This document shows positions 37,758-49,146 of a stretch of 64,000 nucleotides of DNA, piece by piece. Position 1 is the stretch's first letter. Each line of letters begins with the position of its first letter. The stretch comes from Emmonsiellopsis sp. PD_33. Lineage: Eukaryota; Ascomycota; Eurotiomycetes; Onygenales; Ajellomycetaceae. A program made the translations under genes and the position numbers. A model generated the notes under the pieces. It was not told where the DNA came from and made no database searches. It saw only the letters and a list, made by a program, of their open reading frames with translations. The stretch covers positions 62,001-126,000 of the forward strand of contig JANTQF010000001.1 of assembly GCA_032988165.1 (NCBI GenBank). The letters are read 5' to 3'.

Positions 37758-38440
37758 ATAAGTAGAGTTAGAGATTTGAGGAGTTCATGGAGATTCTTAG
37801 GTTCTTCTTCCTTAACTGTGATGTGATGAAGTTTGTGGTTTTGAATATATAGATCTTTCATTGATTTGTGCATTGCTAGAAGCTGATTCTGGAGGCTACA
37901 GAGCTCTTCTTGGACCTTAAGGGAGGTTAATGGGGATGAATTGAGAGAGTAGGATCAGAAGCTTAGTTCTTTGATTTTTAGTTCATGATTCTCCTGCTTC
38001 AAGTCCACAATGAGACTCTTAAGATCTCAAATAGAGACCTTCAGGGACATCTCTCCTTAAAGTGGTTTCTTCCCCTTATCTTGTGATTCATCCCAACTAT
38101 GTAGGAGCATTGAGAAATCAGGGGAGGTAGAGACCCCTACTTTAGGGGCTGGCCTATTATTGAGGAGAGTTTTGAGTTCATGGGCATGAAGCTTGAGTCT
38201 ATTAGCCTTGCATTGCACAGACATGAGCTCACAATCACATCTTTTTGAGGCAAGGAATAGTATTAAGATTGAACTTAAATTCCTTGTGGTTTTACCTCTT
38301 CTTGAGGGTTTTGACAATGTCATGACCTTTGAAAGGGGATTAGAAGGAGTTTTCAATGGAATTCAGGGCAGACAGACTGTATTATATGGCACTATAGAAG
38401 TCATTAGTTAGATAGGTCATATTCCCATCAACCTCTATTC
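37744..38440 (-). pseudogene. Decayed coiled-coil protein of unknown family
   Basis: Frame from about 38.4 kb: KPSRRGKTTRNLSSILILFL, ELMSVQCKANRLKLHAHELK, PKVGVSTSPDFSMLL, then TAA, GEMSLKVSI, TGA, DLKSLIVDLKQENHELKIKE, TGA, and VQEELCSLQNQLLAMHKSMK. Heptad-like Leu spacing suggests a coiled coil. Both TGA codons follow Ile or Phe and precede Asp or Ser, consistent with former CGA Arg codons. It ends LLIMH at 37744, inside dyad element copy 9. It is unrelated in sequence to the F-box units; a retroelement Gag or regulatory protein is possible. Confidence 0.4.
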
Positions 38441-39240
38441 TCTGGGTATTAATGTAGGGCAATGCCATACTCCCCCCTCCTCTCATTAATGCTGGTTAAG
38501 TGGTTTCAGAAGCAGCAGGTTATATTGTCATCATAAACTGAGTATTGGTGAAAAATGAATGATAAGAATCTATAAATATTTTATTAGTATTTTAATCTTT
38601 GGATCTTTATTCTTTTTTTTTTTTTGTGAGTCCTGAGGATGATACAGCTGTGTTGACAGTAGGCATTAAGCTGTAATAAAATAAGGATAGGAAGTTGGCT
38701 CAGCCTGACATGTAACTCAATGTGCTGAAGATACTCTCCCTTGAGCAAAATACTAAAACAACATGTAATTTGATCTGAATAATGTGATATTTGTGTATAT
38801 TTACCACTGAAGAATTGTGGGGCCAAGATAAAGAACAGAAATGAAGAAGAAAGGGAAGAAGATAGAGAATGCTTACTATAATTAGATAGTATTATATGGA
38901 GTCCCTAACTGAAGGTGCATAAAAATAGACACTGAAGAAAGGTAATAAACAGGGATGTGCTGTAGGGAGCCAGGACATCATAGGCAAAGGAAAAGAAATG
39001 TACACATTAAAAAAGTCAAGGTAGATATATAAAAGAAATGATATGAAAAGGAAGAATTAATAGCAAGGTTAATATAGTAGGGTATAAAGGGTTATATCCA
39101 ACTACATGTCTATTCAATATTCTAAGAGCTCAAAAGAAAAAAAAAGAAAAATAGTAGCATGACTATAACTGAAGAATTACCTGACAACTAGGATGAGTCC
39201 ACATGCTTACCCTTGCTTGGATTCAGTGCTAATAAGAGAA
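38441..39240. other. Intergenic
   Basis: Short open frames only, plus a T run near 38612. Nothing recognised. Confidence 0.35.
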
Positions 39241-40637
39241 TTAGAGGCTAAGAGGAGTATATAGAGATTAGTCTCTTTTCAGAAGATGATGGATTCCTTT
39301 AATATAAAGAAATTAATTGATGGGGAGGCCAAGTACATTTGAAGCATCTTGATGGCACTTAGAATAGCTCTCATTGTTGAGTTAGTAGGAGGAGGGTATT
39401 CTATCTTCAAAGCTAATCAGAAGTGGAGTAGACAGCTTGATGGAGAATTATTTAATAGGCTATCCTACTAGGTTAATTATGTCTATTCACTGGTGTGTAA
39501 AAGTTCCATCACTCTGTGACAGAAATGTGATGCTGATTGCAAGATTGAGGTTAGGAGTTTCAACAGAAGAGAAGAGAAAAAACCCTCTACTAGATGTTAA
39601 ATGAGGGATGAAGTTGTGCAAGAAATTAAAATTAAGATGCTAGAGAATGTTACTACTATTACTATTAATAACTGTTGCTCTGATATAGTATTAACTCTGA
39701 TTATCTACATTATCACCATCAAGAAGAGAGGCAAGAAAGATCAGCTGTTCAGTGCTGTCAGGTAGGATGCACTTGATTGCATTGGGAGAGAATTCAGTAA
39801 GCTCTGAGAGACTCTGGGTGTAGAGATGCCAACTGAATTGAAGATCAAATATGCTGAAAGAACAAGGTTTATTGATATAGATGTAAAGCTTACTGCAGCT
39901 AATTAAATATAAAACACATTTAGAATCTTCTAATGAGAGCAGTTATTCTCTAGTCTCCATATTGATGATAATAGTACTATAAGAGAGTAATATCCATTAG
40001 CTATCTATAGAGATAACATAATCAAGAGACACTGAGATCAAATAAACCTTGAAGAGTGGTTCAGCTGCATTTGCACACACAAGATACTCATATTACTAAT
40101 GAGGATTAATGTAAACTCTACTAGGATGTTATTAGAAACATCCTTCCAACCATGCAGAGTGCAGCTATCATCATTGCTAATTTACCAATATATCATATCA
40201 TTATGAAACCACACCACATAATTGCCCACCACAACCAGCCTGGGGGCCTATGTGTATCATTGACACACAGTGGCCTTGCCTCAGTGGAAGGTATTGAAGG
40301 TTTTTGCTGGAGAATATAAAGTCAGCTACATGGCAAGTAATGAAACATTAGATAACATACCAAGGGTAATGTATTTCCTCATTCTTTACTTGGGTTCAAG
40401 CAAGGTAAACTAGGCCTTGAACTGTGGCCAGTGGTAAAACAAGCCATTCTTGTGGATCCATGCTGTAATGCTTGCATTCAAGGAGCAATTAAAATATAAA
40501 AGGTTGTAGGCCTCCATAGGGGAGAGATACTTGAGGATCAAAAAGATGCACTCTAGAGGAAGATGGAGTAAGAGATTCCTGGGGTTTACAGAAGGGCTTA
40601 GTTGGCTGGGATCCTATACTGTCTGATTGCCAGCCAT
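39241..40637 (-). pseudogene. F-box family unit M (decayed)
   Basis: Starts MAGNQTV at 40637. The F-box reads LLLHLPLECIFLILKYLSPM then EAYNLLYFNCSLNASITAWI and YHWPQFKA, TAG, ending KYITL at donor CTTG|GTATGTT near 40362. The conserved Trp of the F-box (W in WN) is Leu here. Exon 3 is broken by many stops: the ETFLPQSDGTF region reads LQSDGTFTHQ, TGA, IDIINLVG, TAG. The tail reads DASNVLGLPIN, TAA, FLYIKGIHH and ends PLSL at 39241. Confidence 0.6.
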
Positions 40638-41057
40638 TTTTACCCTGGATAATGATATTACAATAGAATGTGGAAGATCAATGATTTCTATATAAGTAAT
40701 GTTAGTCTTACTTCATATTTGTATACTATATGTGCTTGGGAATCAACAGGCTGTGAAGCCAGCAATATGTGGCATAGGAGAGGAGTGGGTAACTAACTGC
40801 TATAGTGAGTAGATTTGATTGATACCAGGAGAAAAAAGAGAAAAGATCTTAGAATATATACAGCCATGAGCTACCCAGCAATGTGCCATTGTCATTATTG
40901 TACATTTTTGTGGTGTGCTTTGTGGCCACACTTTAATTGAATAACACCAGGGACTCACCATCAAGTGAGAACAATATGCTTTGCTTATGGTTGTTTATTA
41001 AACTCAGGAATAGGTACTCAAATAAAGAAGAAAGAAAGAGATAGTAGAGTAGTTAAA

Positions 41058-41083
41058 GATGAACACTAAGCAATTAGTGCATC
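41058..41083 (-). promoter_or_regulatory. Dyad element copy 10
   Basis: Consensus arms (GATGAACACTAA, GCAA, TTAGTGCATC) after TTAAA. 421 bases upstream of the start at 40637. Confidence 0.7.
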
Positions 41084-41184
41084 AAGTTAAGAGTGTTAAA
41101 GAAAGGGGGTAGATGAAAAGGTAGACAAGGCCTAAAGAAATATAGAGGTAGAGAGAGTAAGATAATAGAGAGAGCAAGTCACTT

Positions 41185-41340
41185 AATAAACTGTAGTTAG
41201 TGGTAGATGCAGCTGTATATCCATGAAGCAATATATAGATTCTAGGAGCTCATAATAAGCTTTACTTGGCAAACTTATGTTAGAAGAAAGATGCAAGACT
41301 TGAGAGCTATCATCTGCTGTGCAGGAGTATTAGATGAAGG
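41185..41340 (-). pseudogene. Orphan F-box exon fragment
   Basis: Reads VCQVKLIMSS, TAG, NLYIASWIYSCIYH, TAA, LQFIK, matching the second half of exon 1 (VCHLKLVSNTWNKYISSWI...YHW..F). Both stops fall on Trp positions. No exon 2 or 3 follows; sequence below is dyad copy 10 and above is a T run and copia text. Confidence 0.55.
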
Positions 41341-41383
41341 GGTGTATGCTATAAAGATACTAGCAGGTTAGAATCATAGGCTG

Positions 41384-41404
41384 TTTTTTTTTTTTTTTTT
41401 TTTT
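41384..41404 (+). repeat. Poly-T run
   Basis: Twenty-one consecutive T. It separates the orphan F-box exon from the copia fragments and could mark an insertion junction. Confidence 0.7.
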
Positions 41405-41578
41405 GAGAGGGGATTCAACATCATCCACCACATTAACTACTTCATGCTTGGGAGCTTTGGGGCTCTGAATGTTAGTTTTCAGGCTGTTAGTATATTGGGA
41501 ATCTCACCCCCCAGGCACAAACTGAATGCTGAACATACAAAATTGACATCCCATTAAATCCAATCAATTTATAGCTTA

Positions 41579-42330
41579 TCAGCTAGCTTCTGCAAATAGT
41601 GCAAATGAGTGTACAGTGTACACCTCAGTCCCAAGTTGATATAAATGCTTCACCTGGGGCAGCATATTCATTAATGAGTGCCATGATATTATATAAGAAC
41701 TAGGGGTAATTAAATCTGCTGTCTGTAGCCAGTAAACACTGTTATATAGGAGTGTGAATGTAGGGGTGTTATTTATTATTGCAACAGCTGTATTCATTAT
41801 GTCTGCTCAGGATGTCTTGAGTAGAATGCTACTAATGAGGACTACTTGCACCTACTGAATAATTATATAAATGCAGTGTTAAGAGACACCATTTTGATGA
41901 GGAGAATGAGGTGTGATTGGTTCCTATTTGATGCTAATCTCAGTGATGACATTTTGCATCTTTATGGATCAAAAAATGCTGTTAATATCTATTAGTATGA
42001 ATGCAGGAGATTTATAACTGAGATTCCTAGACCAGGTTTTTGCAGTCTTTTTGTCAGATTGGTTGGCCAACTACTTCATTGGTTCCTCTATATCAATATT
42101 ATTCATATCATTCTGGCTGGTGGAATGGAAATCATGCAAATAAGAGTTAATAAATGCATGTTAGAATTCCTCAAGGCCAAGAAGGAAAGAATGATGATAG
42201 ATATCTTCTGAATCTTCCAAAAGCATTTAATAACACATAGTTGGATACTGAAACTGGTGTTGGTAGGGTATATATTCATTATTTTTAACAGAAAGAGTAA
42301 AAAGTTGTTTGATGATATCCATATATTCCT
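41579..42330 (-). pseudogene. Ty1/copia integrase core fragment
   Basis: Minus-strand text reads EPITPHSPHQNGVS, stop, HCIYIIIQ, stop, VQVVLISSILLKTS, TGA, ADIMNTAVAIINNTPTFTL. This is the copia integrase signature (SPHQNGVAER ... LWAD..NTA..I.NRTP). The TGA is at the Trp of LWAD; NNTP for NRTP shows Arg loss. The stop at 41579 closes the last open stretch. The upstream part (42336-42103) has no recognised motif. Confidence 0.6.
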
Positions 42331-43060
42331 CCACAAAAGAGAGTGTGTAATTTTTTCCTAGGCTGCTACAGTGAGAATCTCATAATACACCTTGATTCAT
42401 ACAGTCCATCTGGACCAGTCATAGTGACTTACAGATAGGAGAGGGGGATTACTTGTTATTAGACTGGGTGTTCAGTCCCTCAATCACCTCAGCATCAGCC
42501 AAAGTACTGGGTAGTCACATGTTGTAATTAGAGCTCTCAAGTCACCTTCAATTACCATGACAGGCCTATTCAGTGCCTGAAGACAACAGATCATAAGATG
42601 AGGCAGATCTGTGGATGCTCTCTGCCTATTCCATCTCATGCTGCTGGTAGTAAATCAATCAAGCAATTTATATATAAAATAAACTAGTAGTATTATTTTC
42701 CTCCATGCAAGGTTGGAGCAGACAATGAGCTCCAATTCCTACCACTCAGCTCATAATGGGGTGCTATTGGTTGGCCTGGGGGTTACCCTTGGACCCATTC
42801 ACACTCTCCAATAATAAAAGGAATGTATGTAGTTCTCAATGAGAAATGAGATGGTCAATTTTAGCACATGAAGGCTAGTATCAGAAGTTTTAGAATGTTC
42901 TTATCAAAAATGTAGGCCTGGCATCCATATACACATAGGTAGCTGAGGTCAAGATTTGTCAGTTTTTATAGGTAGGAAGCTAAGGCCTGTAGTTATTGGA
43001 GTCTGCCATGATGTTCAGTTGAGTGGGTAAATAGCCACTATATAGATCTGAGGTTAGAGG
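42331..43060 (-). pseudogene. Second Ty1/copia integrase fragment
   Basis: At about 43040-42900 the text reads VAIYPLN, TGA, TSWQTPI and DLSYLCVYGCQAYIFDKNI, matching copia integrase (LNRTP ... DLSHLRVYGCRAYV). LC for LR and CQ for CR are Arg losses by CpG-type transitions. Then AKIDHLISH appears in a shifted frame, so at least one indel is present. Because this C-terminal segment lies upstream of the core segment at 41.6-42.0 kb, the two must derive from different element copies. Confidence 0.5.
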
Positions 43061-43194
43061 TCTTTGGGGAGGTTAGCAGTGACTCAGATCATACTACTCA
43101 GAGTGGTGATCACTAAAAGACCCTGCTTCACCCAGACTTGTAGCTGTGTCTGTTTTCAAGTGGCCCCCAGGCTGACCCAGGAATAGTTACACAT

Positions 43195-43335
43195 ATTGTG
43201 CTAGGCTGATTGAAACATAGTTGTTGACTGTAAGCTACCCTAATCCTGAAGTAACTAGCTTAGCATCTAGAGAGATTGCATGTTAAATATTCTTGCCTCC
43301 AAGATCAATATAAGGGTCTTCAACCTTCCCATGGG
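43195..43335. repeat. Second copy of the dispersed repeat at 22.3 kb
   Basis: Shares GTAAGCTACCCTAATCCTGA, AGAGAGATTGCATGTTA and GATCAATATAAGGGTCTTCA with 22325-22465. It lies just upstream, on the minus strand, of copia integrase text, which suits a retroelement terminal or leader fragment. Confidence 0.45.
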
Positions 43336-43639
43336 CCACAATAGTTAGATAGAGCCTGTAGTGCTGGGCAGTTAACTAGTTATATAAACAAAATCTGTGT
43401 GGGATGAGATTAGTAACAATGTACTAATACTCTCCTGGATAAGTGCTGACATTTCAGGGGCAAGTGATTTATACATAACATACCCCTTCCATGCCACAAT
43501 CAAGGATACTAGTAGGTAAAGCTGGTTAGGGGGATTTTTCTCCATTGAGTAAGCTAATTTGTAAAGTTAGGTGTGAAGTAAAGTAGCAGAGTAACTACTT
43601 CTAATAGAAGAACTAATATAATTTATTCAAGTAACTTGT

Positions 43640-43835
43640 TAATAGTAATTTATTTATTTCTTATTCCCTCACTTTTGATAAGGCTAACACCCTAACTGTA
43701 GCTCATAAATGCAAGGTGTATAGTCTCCAGTGATGTCAACTGTATAATTAGTGTAAAGGCTGTGGTTTTATACATTTCTCATTCTCTAACCCTCCCTAAG
43801 GCTAACCCCCTAACCCCCTAACTGTAACTCCCATA
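43640..43835 (+). repeat. Telomere-like block 3 (two units)
   Basis: Two units with TTATTCCCTCACTTTTGAT and TTTATACATTTCTCATTC leads followed by CCTAACTGTA and CTAACCCTCCCTAAGG, then CCCCCTAACCCCCTAACTG. Same orientation as blocks 1 and 2. Confidence 0.65.
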
Positions 43836-44149
43836 TATATGTTTGTTTAATTTAAGCAGTACAATCTATATTGATACAGAATACATATAATCTAATTATC
43901 TAACCTGTAGTGATGGATTCTATTAGTAGCAGCAGTAGATACCTTTCTGATTGCCTTGCTGTAACTAAAGCTGAACAAAATTATAAATAATAAATCATGA
44001 TGGAATTAAAAGATAACTAGACTATACATATTTCCTCCCAATTTAAAAAGCACCTGAAGCTGCTCACAGGGAGTAAGATAGATATACTCCACTGAAATTA
44101 CCAGTGAGATAAACTCTGCCTGCCTAAAAAGGGACTATAAGGATTCTAA

Positions 44150-45621
44150 TTAATGCAGTAGCCAGATTAAAGATAGGACTCCAAATGGGTTGAATGCAAG
44201 ATCCTTTGGTATGCAATAATAATAAATCATTTCAAAGTATGATGTGGGTATAATCTGGTATATTGTAGAGAAAGTACTATTATCTGTATCACTAAGTAAT
44301 GTGGGGATGTGGGGCAATATGCTATACCCAAATGGTGTCATAAGGGTAACAGGATGATGTGGGTTCTCTACCATATACAGAGCATTAGTTTACTCTTTTG
44401 ACCAAGTTCCATCATCCTATGGCAAGAATGCTTTGACAATGCAGTACAAGAAGTGATCCTCAGAGAAGCCCTGAATCTCTATTGTTCCATCTAATGCCAG
44501 GTGCATGCATGAAAATAAGGACTACTCCTGGGTGAATTTATGGAGAGTTATCCCATTTTTGGCATCAATTACTATTATTATTCAGAGGATAGAGGATGTA
44601 TCTTTATCATCATCATCATCATCATCTGCAAAAGAATAGTGGTGTGGAACTAGATGAACAAGATGTTCATTATCATTTAGAGTGATGACCTCAAGTGCTT
44701 GACTAATAGATAAAACAGAACCAGCCTCAAATAGGGTTAATGATTTTTGCCAGTTAAGGAGAGCACTTTGGATGTTGTAGGCAAAAATTATCTTGTCATA
44801 TTAAGAGGTGGTATATAGCTGGGTTTGGCCAATAAGATATAGGTTCTCCCAGAATGGGGGTGTGTGTGGGAGGTAGTACCATTTGTGGCTGCTCAGAGTA
44901 GTGATCAGGCTGTAGTAGCTGATAGAGGGTAATTTATTAGCATTTTAGAATCATAAAAAATATAAGATGAGATAGAACCTACTTCTCCTGAGAATACAAT
45001 CCACTTGCAGCTAGAATATCATTTAAATTGAGATGGAGTCTCAAGTGAGTATATAGAGATCCATGTCAGAATGTTTCAGGCAATTCTTGTTCCTCTAGTT
45101 CAGCATCTATTAAGTTGTAGTTGTTGTGTCAGAATACTGTGATTCCAATGATTCAAGCTAAGTATTTACCAGCTCTTATAAATGTGTGGGTCACTGGAAA
45201 CTCCATTGTACAAGTTAGATTATATGAGGTGAAATTGCTTGTTATCTGCACTATAAACCATGAAGTTAGTAATAATAGACAGAAAAGTGCAGGCAGATAA
45301 CATACTAAGTGCAGTGTACTAAGCTACCTTCTGTTCTGATCCAAGAGATTTGAATCATTACTGAAATATTAGCCAGTGTAGCTTCCAGCCCTTATGTTCA
45401 GTCTATATAGTGATATAACCCTCCCAACCCTTACTAACAAGCTTCATGCAGCTAATATCAACTGCTGTGAGCTCCTTAAGCATCTTATCTGCTAACTCTG
45501 GGGGTAAAGATCAAAAGGGATCACTATGTTTCATTAGTACTCTAGGTGGGCTTGAATGGTGTGTCTGACTGATATTTGCAGCCTCAGACAGGATAAAGTG
45601 TTTAATGGCAAGATTTGCCAT
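44150..45621 (-). pseudogene. F-box family unit N (decayed, divergent)
   Basis: Starts MANLAIKHFILSEA at 45621. The F-box reads SLPPELADKMLKELTAVDIS then CMKLVSKGWEGYITI, TAG, TEHKGWKLHWLIFQ, close to textbook F-box spacing. Donor TTA|GTATGTT lies near 45305. Exon 3 is diverged, with an ATC repeat (44607-44626) inside it giving a run of Asp codons on the coding strand. The terminal text reads PTSYFEMIYYYCIPKDLAFN and LSLIWLLH, ending at 44150. It sits alone between retroelement debris and the dynamin pseudogene and has no dyad element upstream. Confidence 0.6.
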
Positions 45622-46690
45622 GGCTTGATTAAGTAAAAGTTGAGAAAAACAAGCCAAACATCCTAGAAAATAATAATTAGCCTGATGCTATATGCCCCAT
45701 TTGAATTCTACTGCATGCATAAGATAATAGGGGCCCTGGGTGAATCCATACCAGATGTAAGAAATATCCAGGAGTTAACATGCATCACAAGGAAAAAGGT
45801 GAGGCACACAAATGATGTGAATTTAATAACTGTAAGGATTAATGTGATTCTATACCAACACCAGCATAATTAGTTATACACAAGGACAGAAAAGCTCACA
45901 AGGGAGATGGAGACTTAGCAAATAAAGCTAGATAATCTTGGGTATAACCAGTGTGATGGGGGATACTGACTGTAATGATTTGAGGTGAGTTTTAAGGTGA
46001 GGAGCTATTAGGGATAAGAAGTGAAACTCAAATATGATGATGTAAAGTAAGAAAAGAGTAAGATTGATTTACATAATCTACTTTTTTGATGCACTTAATA
46101 TAATAACACTGAAATTTATAATTATCTGTGAGTGCAGCAGGAGTTTGCTGTGTTCAGAGACTCAAAGAAATTCAGAACTGAAAGAAATTCAGAACTGAAA
46201 GAAATTTAGAACAGCTCAGTCAGGGAGTCATAAACAAACAATAAACTGATAAAAGCAAAAAGGTGGACAGGTTATGAGAGAACACACAGTAACTAAGATG
46301 TTATGCTAAAGCTGAAATTCAAGTGAATAGGGGAAAATGTAGTATTAAGATATAGATCTAACAATCAAAAAGTCCTTCAGAACTTCTTCTTTTGAAATTT
46401 ATGAATTCTTCTTGAGGAAGTACTCATACTTCCCAGACAATTGAGTTCATGCAGCTTAAATGATGACTGATGGATAATAAACCCAAATGTAAATTCATCT
46501 ACTGAAGACTTTGAAAAAACAGAATTACATTAGTACTAGTAGTTATTAAATATCCTAAAATACTAGCACACATGAAATTATCATATCATTTCAGGACAAG
46601 CCAGCAGATCAGCATCTAAGTGTTTGGAATTAGATGTATCATTAAGTTTCCTACTGACAGATTCTATGTTGACTGACTGATTAATTTGTC
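45622..46690. other. Intergenic, with 17-bp tandem repeat
   Basis: No gene supported. Contains three tandem copies of AAAGAAATTCAGAACTG at 46164-46214. About 46305-46380 (AGTAACTAAGATGTTATG, GGAAAATGTAGTATTAAGA) resembles 49872-49935 on the far side of the dynamin pseudogene. Confidence 0.5.
46164..46214 (+). repeat. 17-bp tandem repeat, three copies
   Basis: AAAGAAATTCAGAACTG twice exactly, then a third copy with two changes (AAAGAAATTTAGAACAG). Confidence 0.85.
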
Positions 46691-48938
46691 CTATATGATG
46701 GCTTCAAGGTTAGTCAAGTAAAGATGATTGTGAAAGCAAAGAAGGGTAAATCTGTGACTTGGGGAGTTTGAGGCCATATGTAATTCTAGAAAAGATAGGA
46801 AATAATACAAATATAGATGTACTGCATGCTGCCTACAAATCTCCAAACCTTCCTGCAAGGTCTTCAATTTCTATTCAAGCTATTACTGCTGCACCTAGGA
46901 CTCCTCTGTCTCACCTGCAATCTGAGAGATGAGATCAGGTAGCATGATTACTATATTACTGGGTGTGAAGATAGTTCATATTTCAGATATTAACTTATAC
47001 TTAATAATCTGAATAGTAACATTATTGATGAAAGTCTTCATTGAAACCTATATCAAGAAATTAGAACCCTAAGTTACAACTAAAAGAACTAAGATAGCTT
47101 ATCTTGTAGAATGCTTGCATACTATCAAGCAGCTCAGCACATACAAAGTCCTCCATGTTACTCTCATTTTGGGTTGAAAGTGATGTGGCAAGGGCAGATA
47201 CATCACTTAGATTAATATTACTTTTACACTTTAAGGTTATGAAGTTTTCTATCTGCCTAGCTATTTTATCCTGTAGATTCACTTGCTTCATCTTCTGAAG
47301 AGTTTCTGTGTAATAGTGATTATATGTTATTGAATGCTTTGTGTGATTGAGTAGAAGCTAATTAAGAGATTAATTGGCTTGTATCATCTGATTGTTCATT
47401 TTCTGGCTGATCAAGAAGTTAAGTAGTAACTGAAAGATATGATAGTCAGTCAGTGTTTCCAGAAGGTCTTTGAGGAATCATATGATGAGCTTTCATGAGC
47501 TCTTCACATGGTGTCACACAATGCCTTCTCATAAAGATGACTGGTCTTGAAACAATTAACCAACAAGAATGGGGTTGAAAGAACCAGGAAGCTCTTAACC
47601 TCTACTACTAGTGAGAAAACCCTATATCCAGTAAATGACTCCAGAGTGATTCATGTGAATTTGATCAAAAGAATTGGATCCTATGGAGTTATCAATAATC
47701 CTATGATGACCCTGGGTTCTCATCTTCTCTGCAAACTTAATATTCTGGTTTTGAATGAGAGCCTACAAGTAATTACCACCAGAATACTCCTGATTACCAA
47801 AGAATGGATCTCCATAACTACCATCAGTAGCAGCCTTGCACAATCTCTTGAATGATTGACTGATTTTTAGAAGAAAGAGTTACTATTTATTAAGAGTAGA
47901 ATGACTAGGATTCAGTTTCTCAAGTTTCTTCTCAGCATCATTGATGCTAGTCTGTATGTTGTTGATAAAGTTTGAGAGATAACATTGAATTTGATTTAAT
48001 AGTATCTTGCTCAGGCATTAGCATAGTGAGTATATCCCAATCATATTACAGGGAAGATCTTTCCAGGCCTCTACAGAGAAGAACTGTTGTTCAGTAAAAT
48101 CTCATTCTTTGATTGAAGTGTTATGAGAGTCAAAATCCCTGTTCCTCAACACATGTCACCTGAGTCAAAATTTGATATTATTATTACTAGTAAGGTCTAT
48201 GAATTTGACTTTACTATCTGATCTGGCTGGTAATGTATTCAGTTTCATGATGAGTTCTAAAGTGTGTAGTCTCTTGAGATCAACCTTTTAGATGTATTTC
48301 AGAATAATCTGGTTCACAATATCATTTTTTGCTGAGACTATGGAAATAATAATACTCCTAGTGTTGATGATATAGGATTCAATAAGATTGAAAATTAGCT
48401 TCACATTAACTTTGAATTGTTGCCTATTTTTAGAGTGTATGAGATCAGGAAGGTCAACAAGAGTAAGTTTTAGCATATATGGTTCAGATATCTTAACCTG
48501 AAGGACATATTTTGAAAACACATTAACTTCCCAACTAATTGCTGTGAGGTGTTTCTTTGCACTATTAATCACTTCTGGGAGATCTTGAAGCCCTTCTAAT
48601 GTTTCCTTAAATTGTGATAGTTTGTACCATTGAATGCTAGTAGCACCCTTACAAGGCATAATAGAGATGAAGGCACTAGAGACTACAGTGTTGCAAAGAA
48701 TGACCTCTATAGCAAAATGGGTGCATAGAGTATCATTTCAAGGAAATGGCACTCCAGAAATTACTTCTAGAACAAAGCTTTTCCTACTGGACTGATCACC
48801 ACAGACCACAATCTAGAGGAGAAAAACAAACTTACTGATATTCTGACAATAGAGACTGTTGATTTCATCAAGCAGGATCTACAATTCTGAGGATCTCAGG
48901 GCAGTAAGGCCTGGTATAGCAAGGATATCATCCATCAT
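46691..48938 (-). pseudogene. Decayed dynamin-like GTPase
   Basis: Starts MMDDILAIPGLTALRSSEL at 48938; one frame holds to 47103, then a 55-base intron (47102-47048) and a last exon to 46691, about 730 codons, normal for fungal dynamin-like proteins. Seen: LLDEINSLYCQNISKFVFLL, stop, IVVCGDQSSRKSFVLEVISG, VPFP, stop, NDTLCTHFAIEVIL, LVDLPDLIHSKN, IISIVSAKNDIVNQIILKY, SITYNHYYTETLQKM, MEDFVCAELLDSMQAFYK and DLISQIAGETEES. Family knowledge: G1 is GDQSSGKS and G3 is DLPG; here both Gly are lost (R and D). PRND and CTRF of the family read P-stop-ND and CTHF. The intron donor is ATAAGC where GTAAGC is expected. All these are C-to-T or G-to-A changes. Dynamins remodel membranes by GTP hydrolysis; this copy cannot. 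Confidence 0.8.
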
Positions 48939-49146
48939 AATTTTGATGTGTATCTAGAGCAGAAATAGCAGTTTTTAGTAGAGGGTAACAGAAAAAACAG
49001 GAGGCAATGAAATGCATTGGAGGGCTCAAAAGAGGATGTATCAAAGGCTTATGTCTTGGGGAAACCTTTGATACCATCCATAAATCAAGAGAAGAAGGGT
49101 AAATATAGCATGGCAAGGAAGAATCAAGCAAGACCCTGCATATCAA

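Noticed and set aside
46090..46120. GATGCACTTAATATAATAACACTG near 46097 as a fifteenth, inverted dyad element
   Set aside because: Only half the positions match and the orientation is opposite to all others; chance in AT-rich sequence cannot be excluded.
48797..48825. A very short intron (GTAAGT ... CTCTAG) in the dynamin-like gene near 48.81 kb
   Set aside because: At about 25 bases it is too short to splice, and reading through gives the expected family text before IVVCGDQSS with one Gln-to-stop change.
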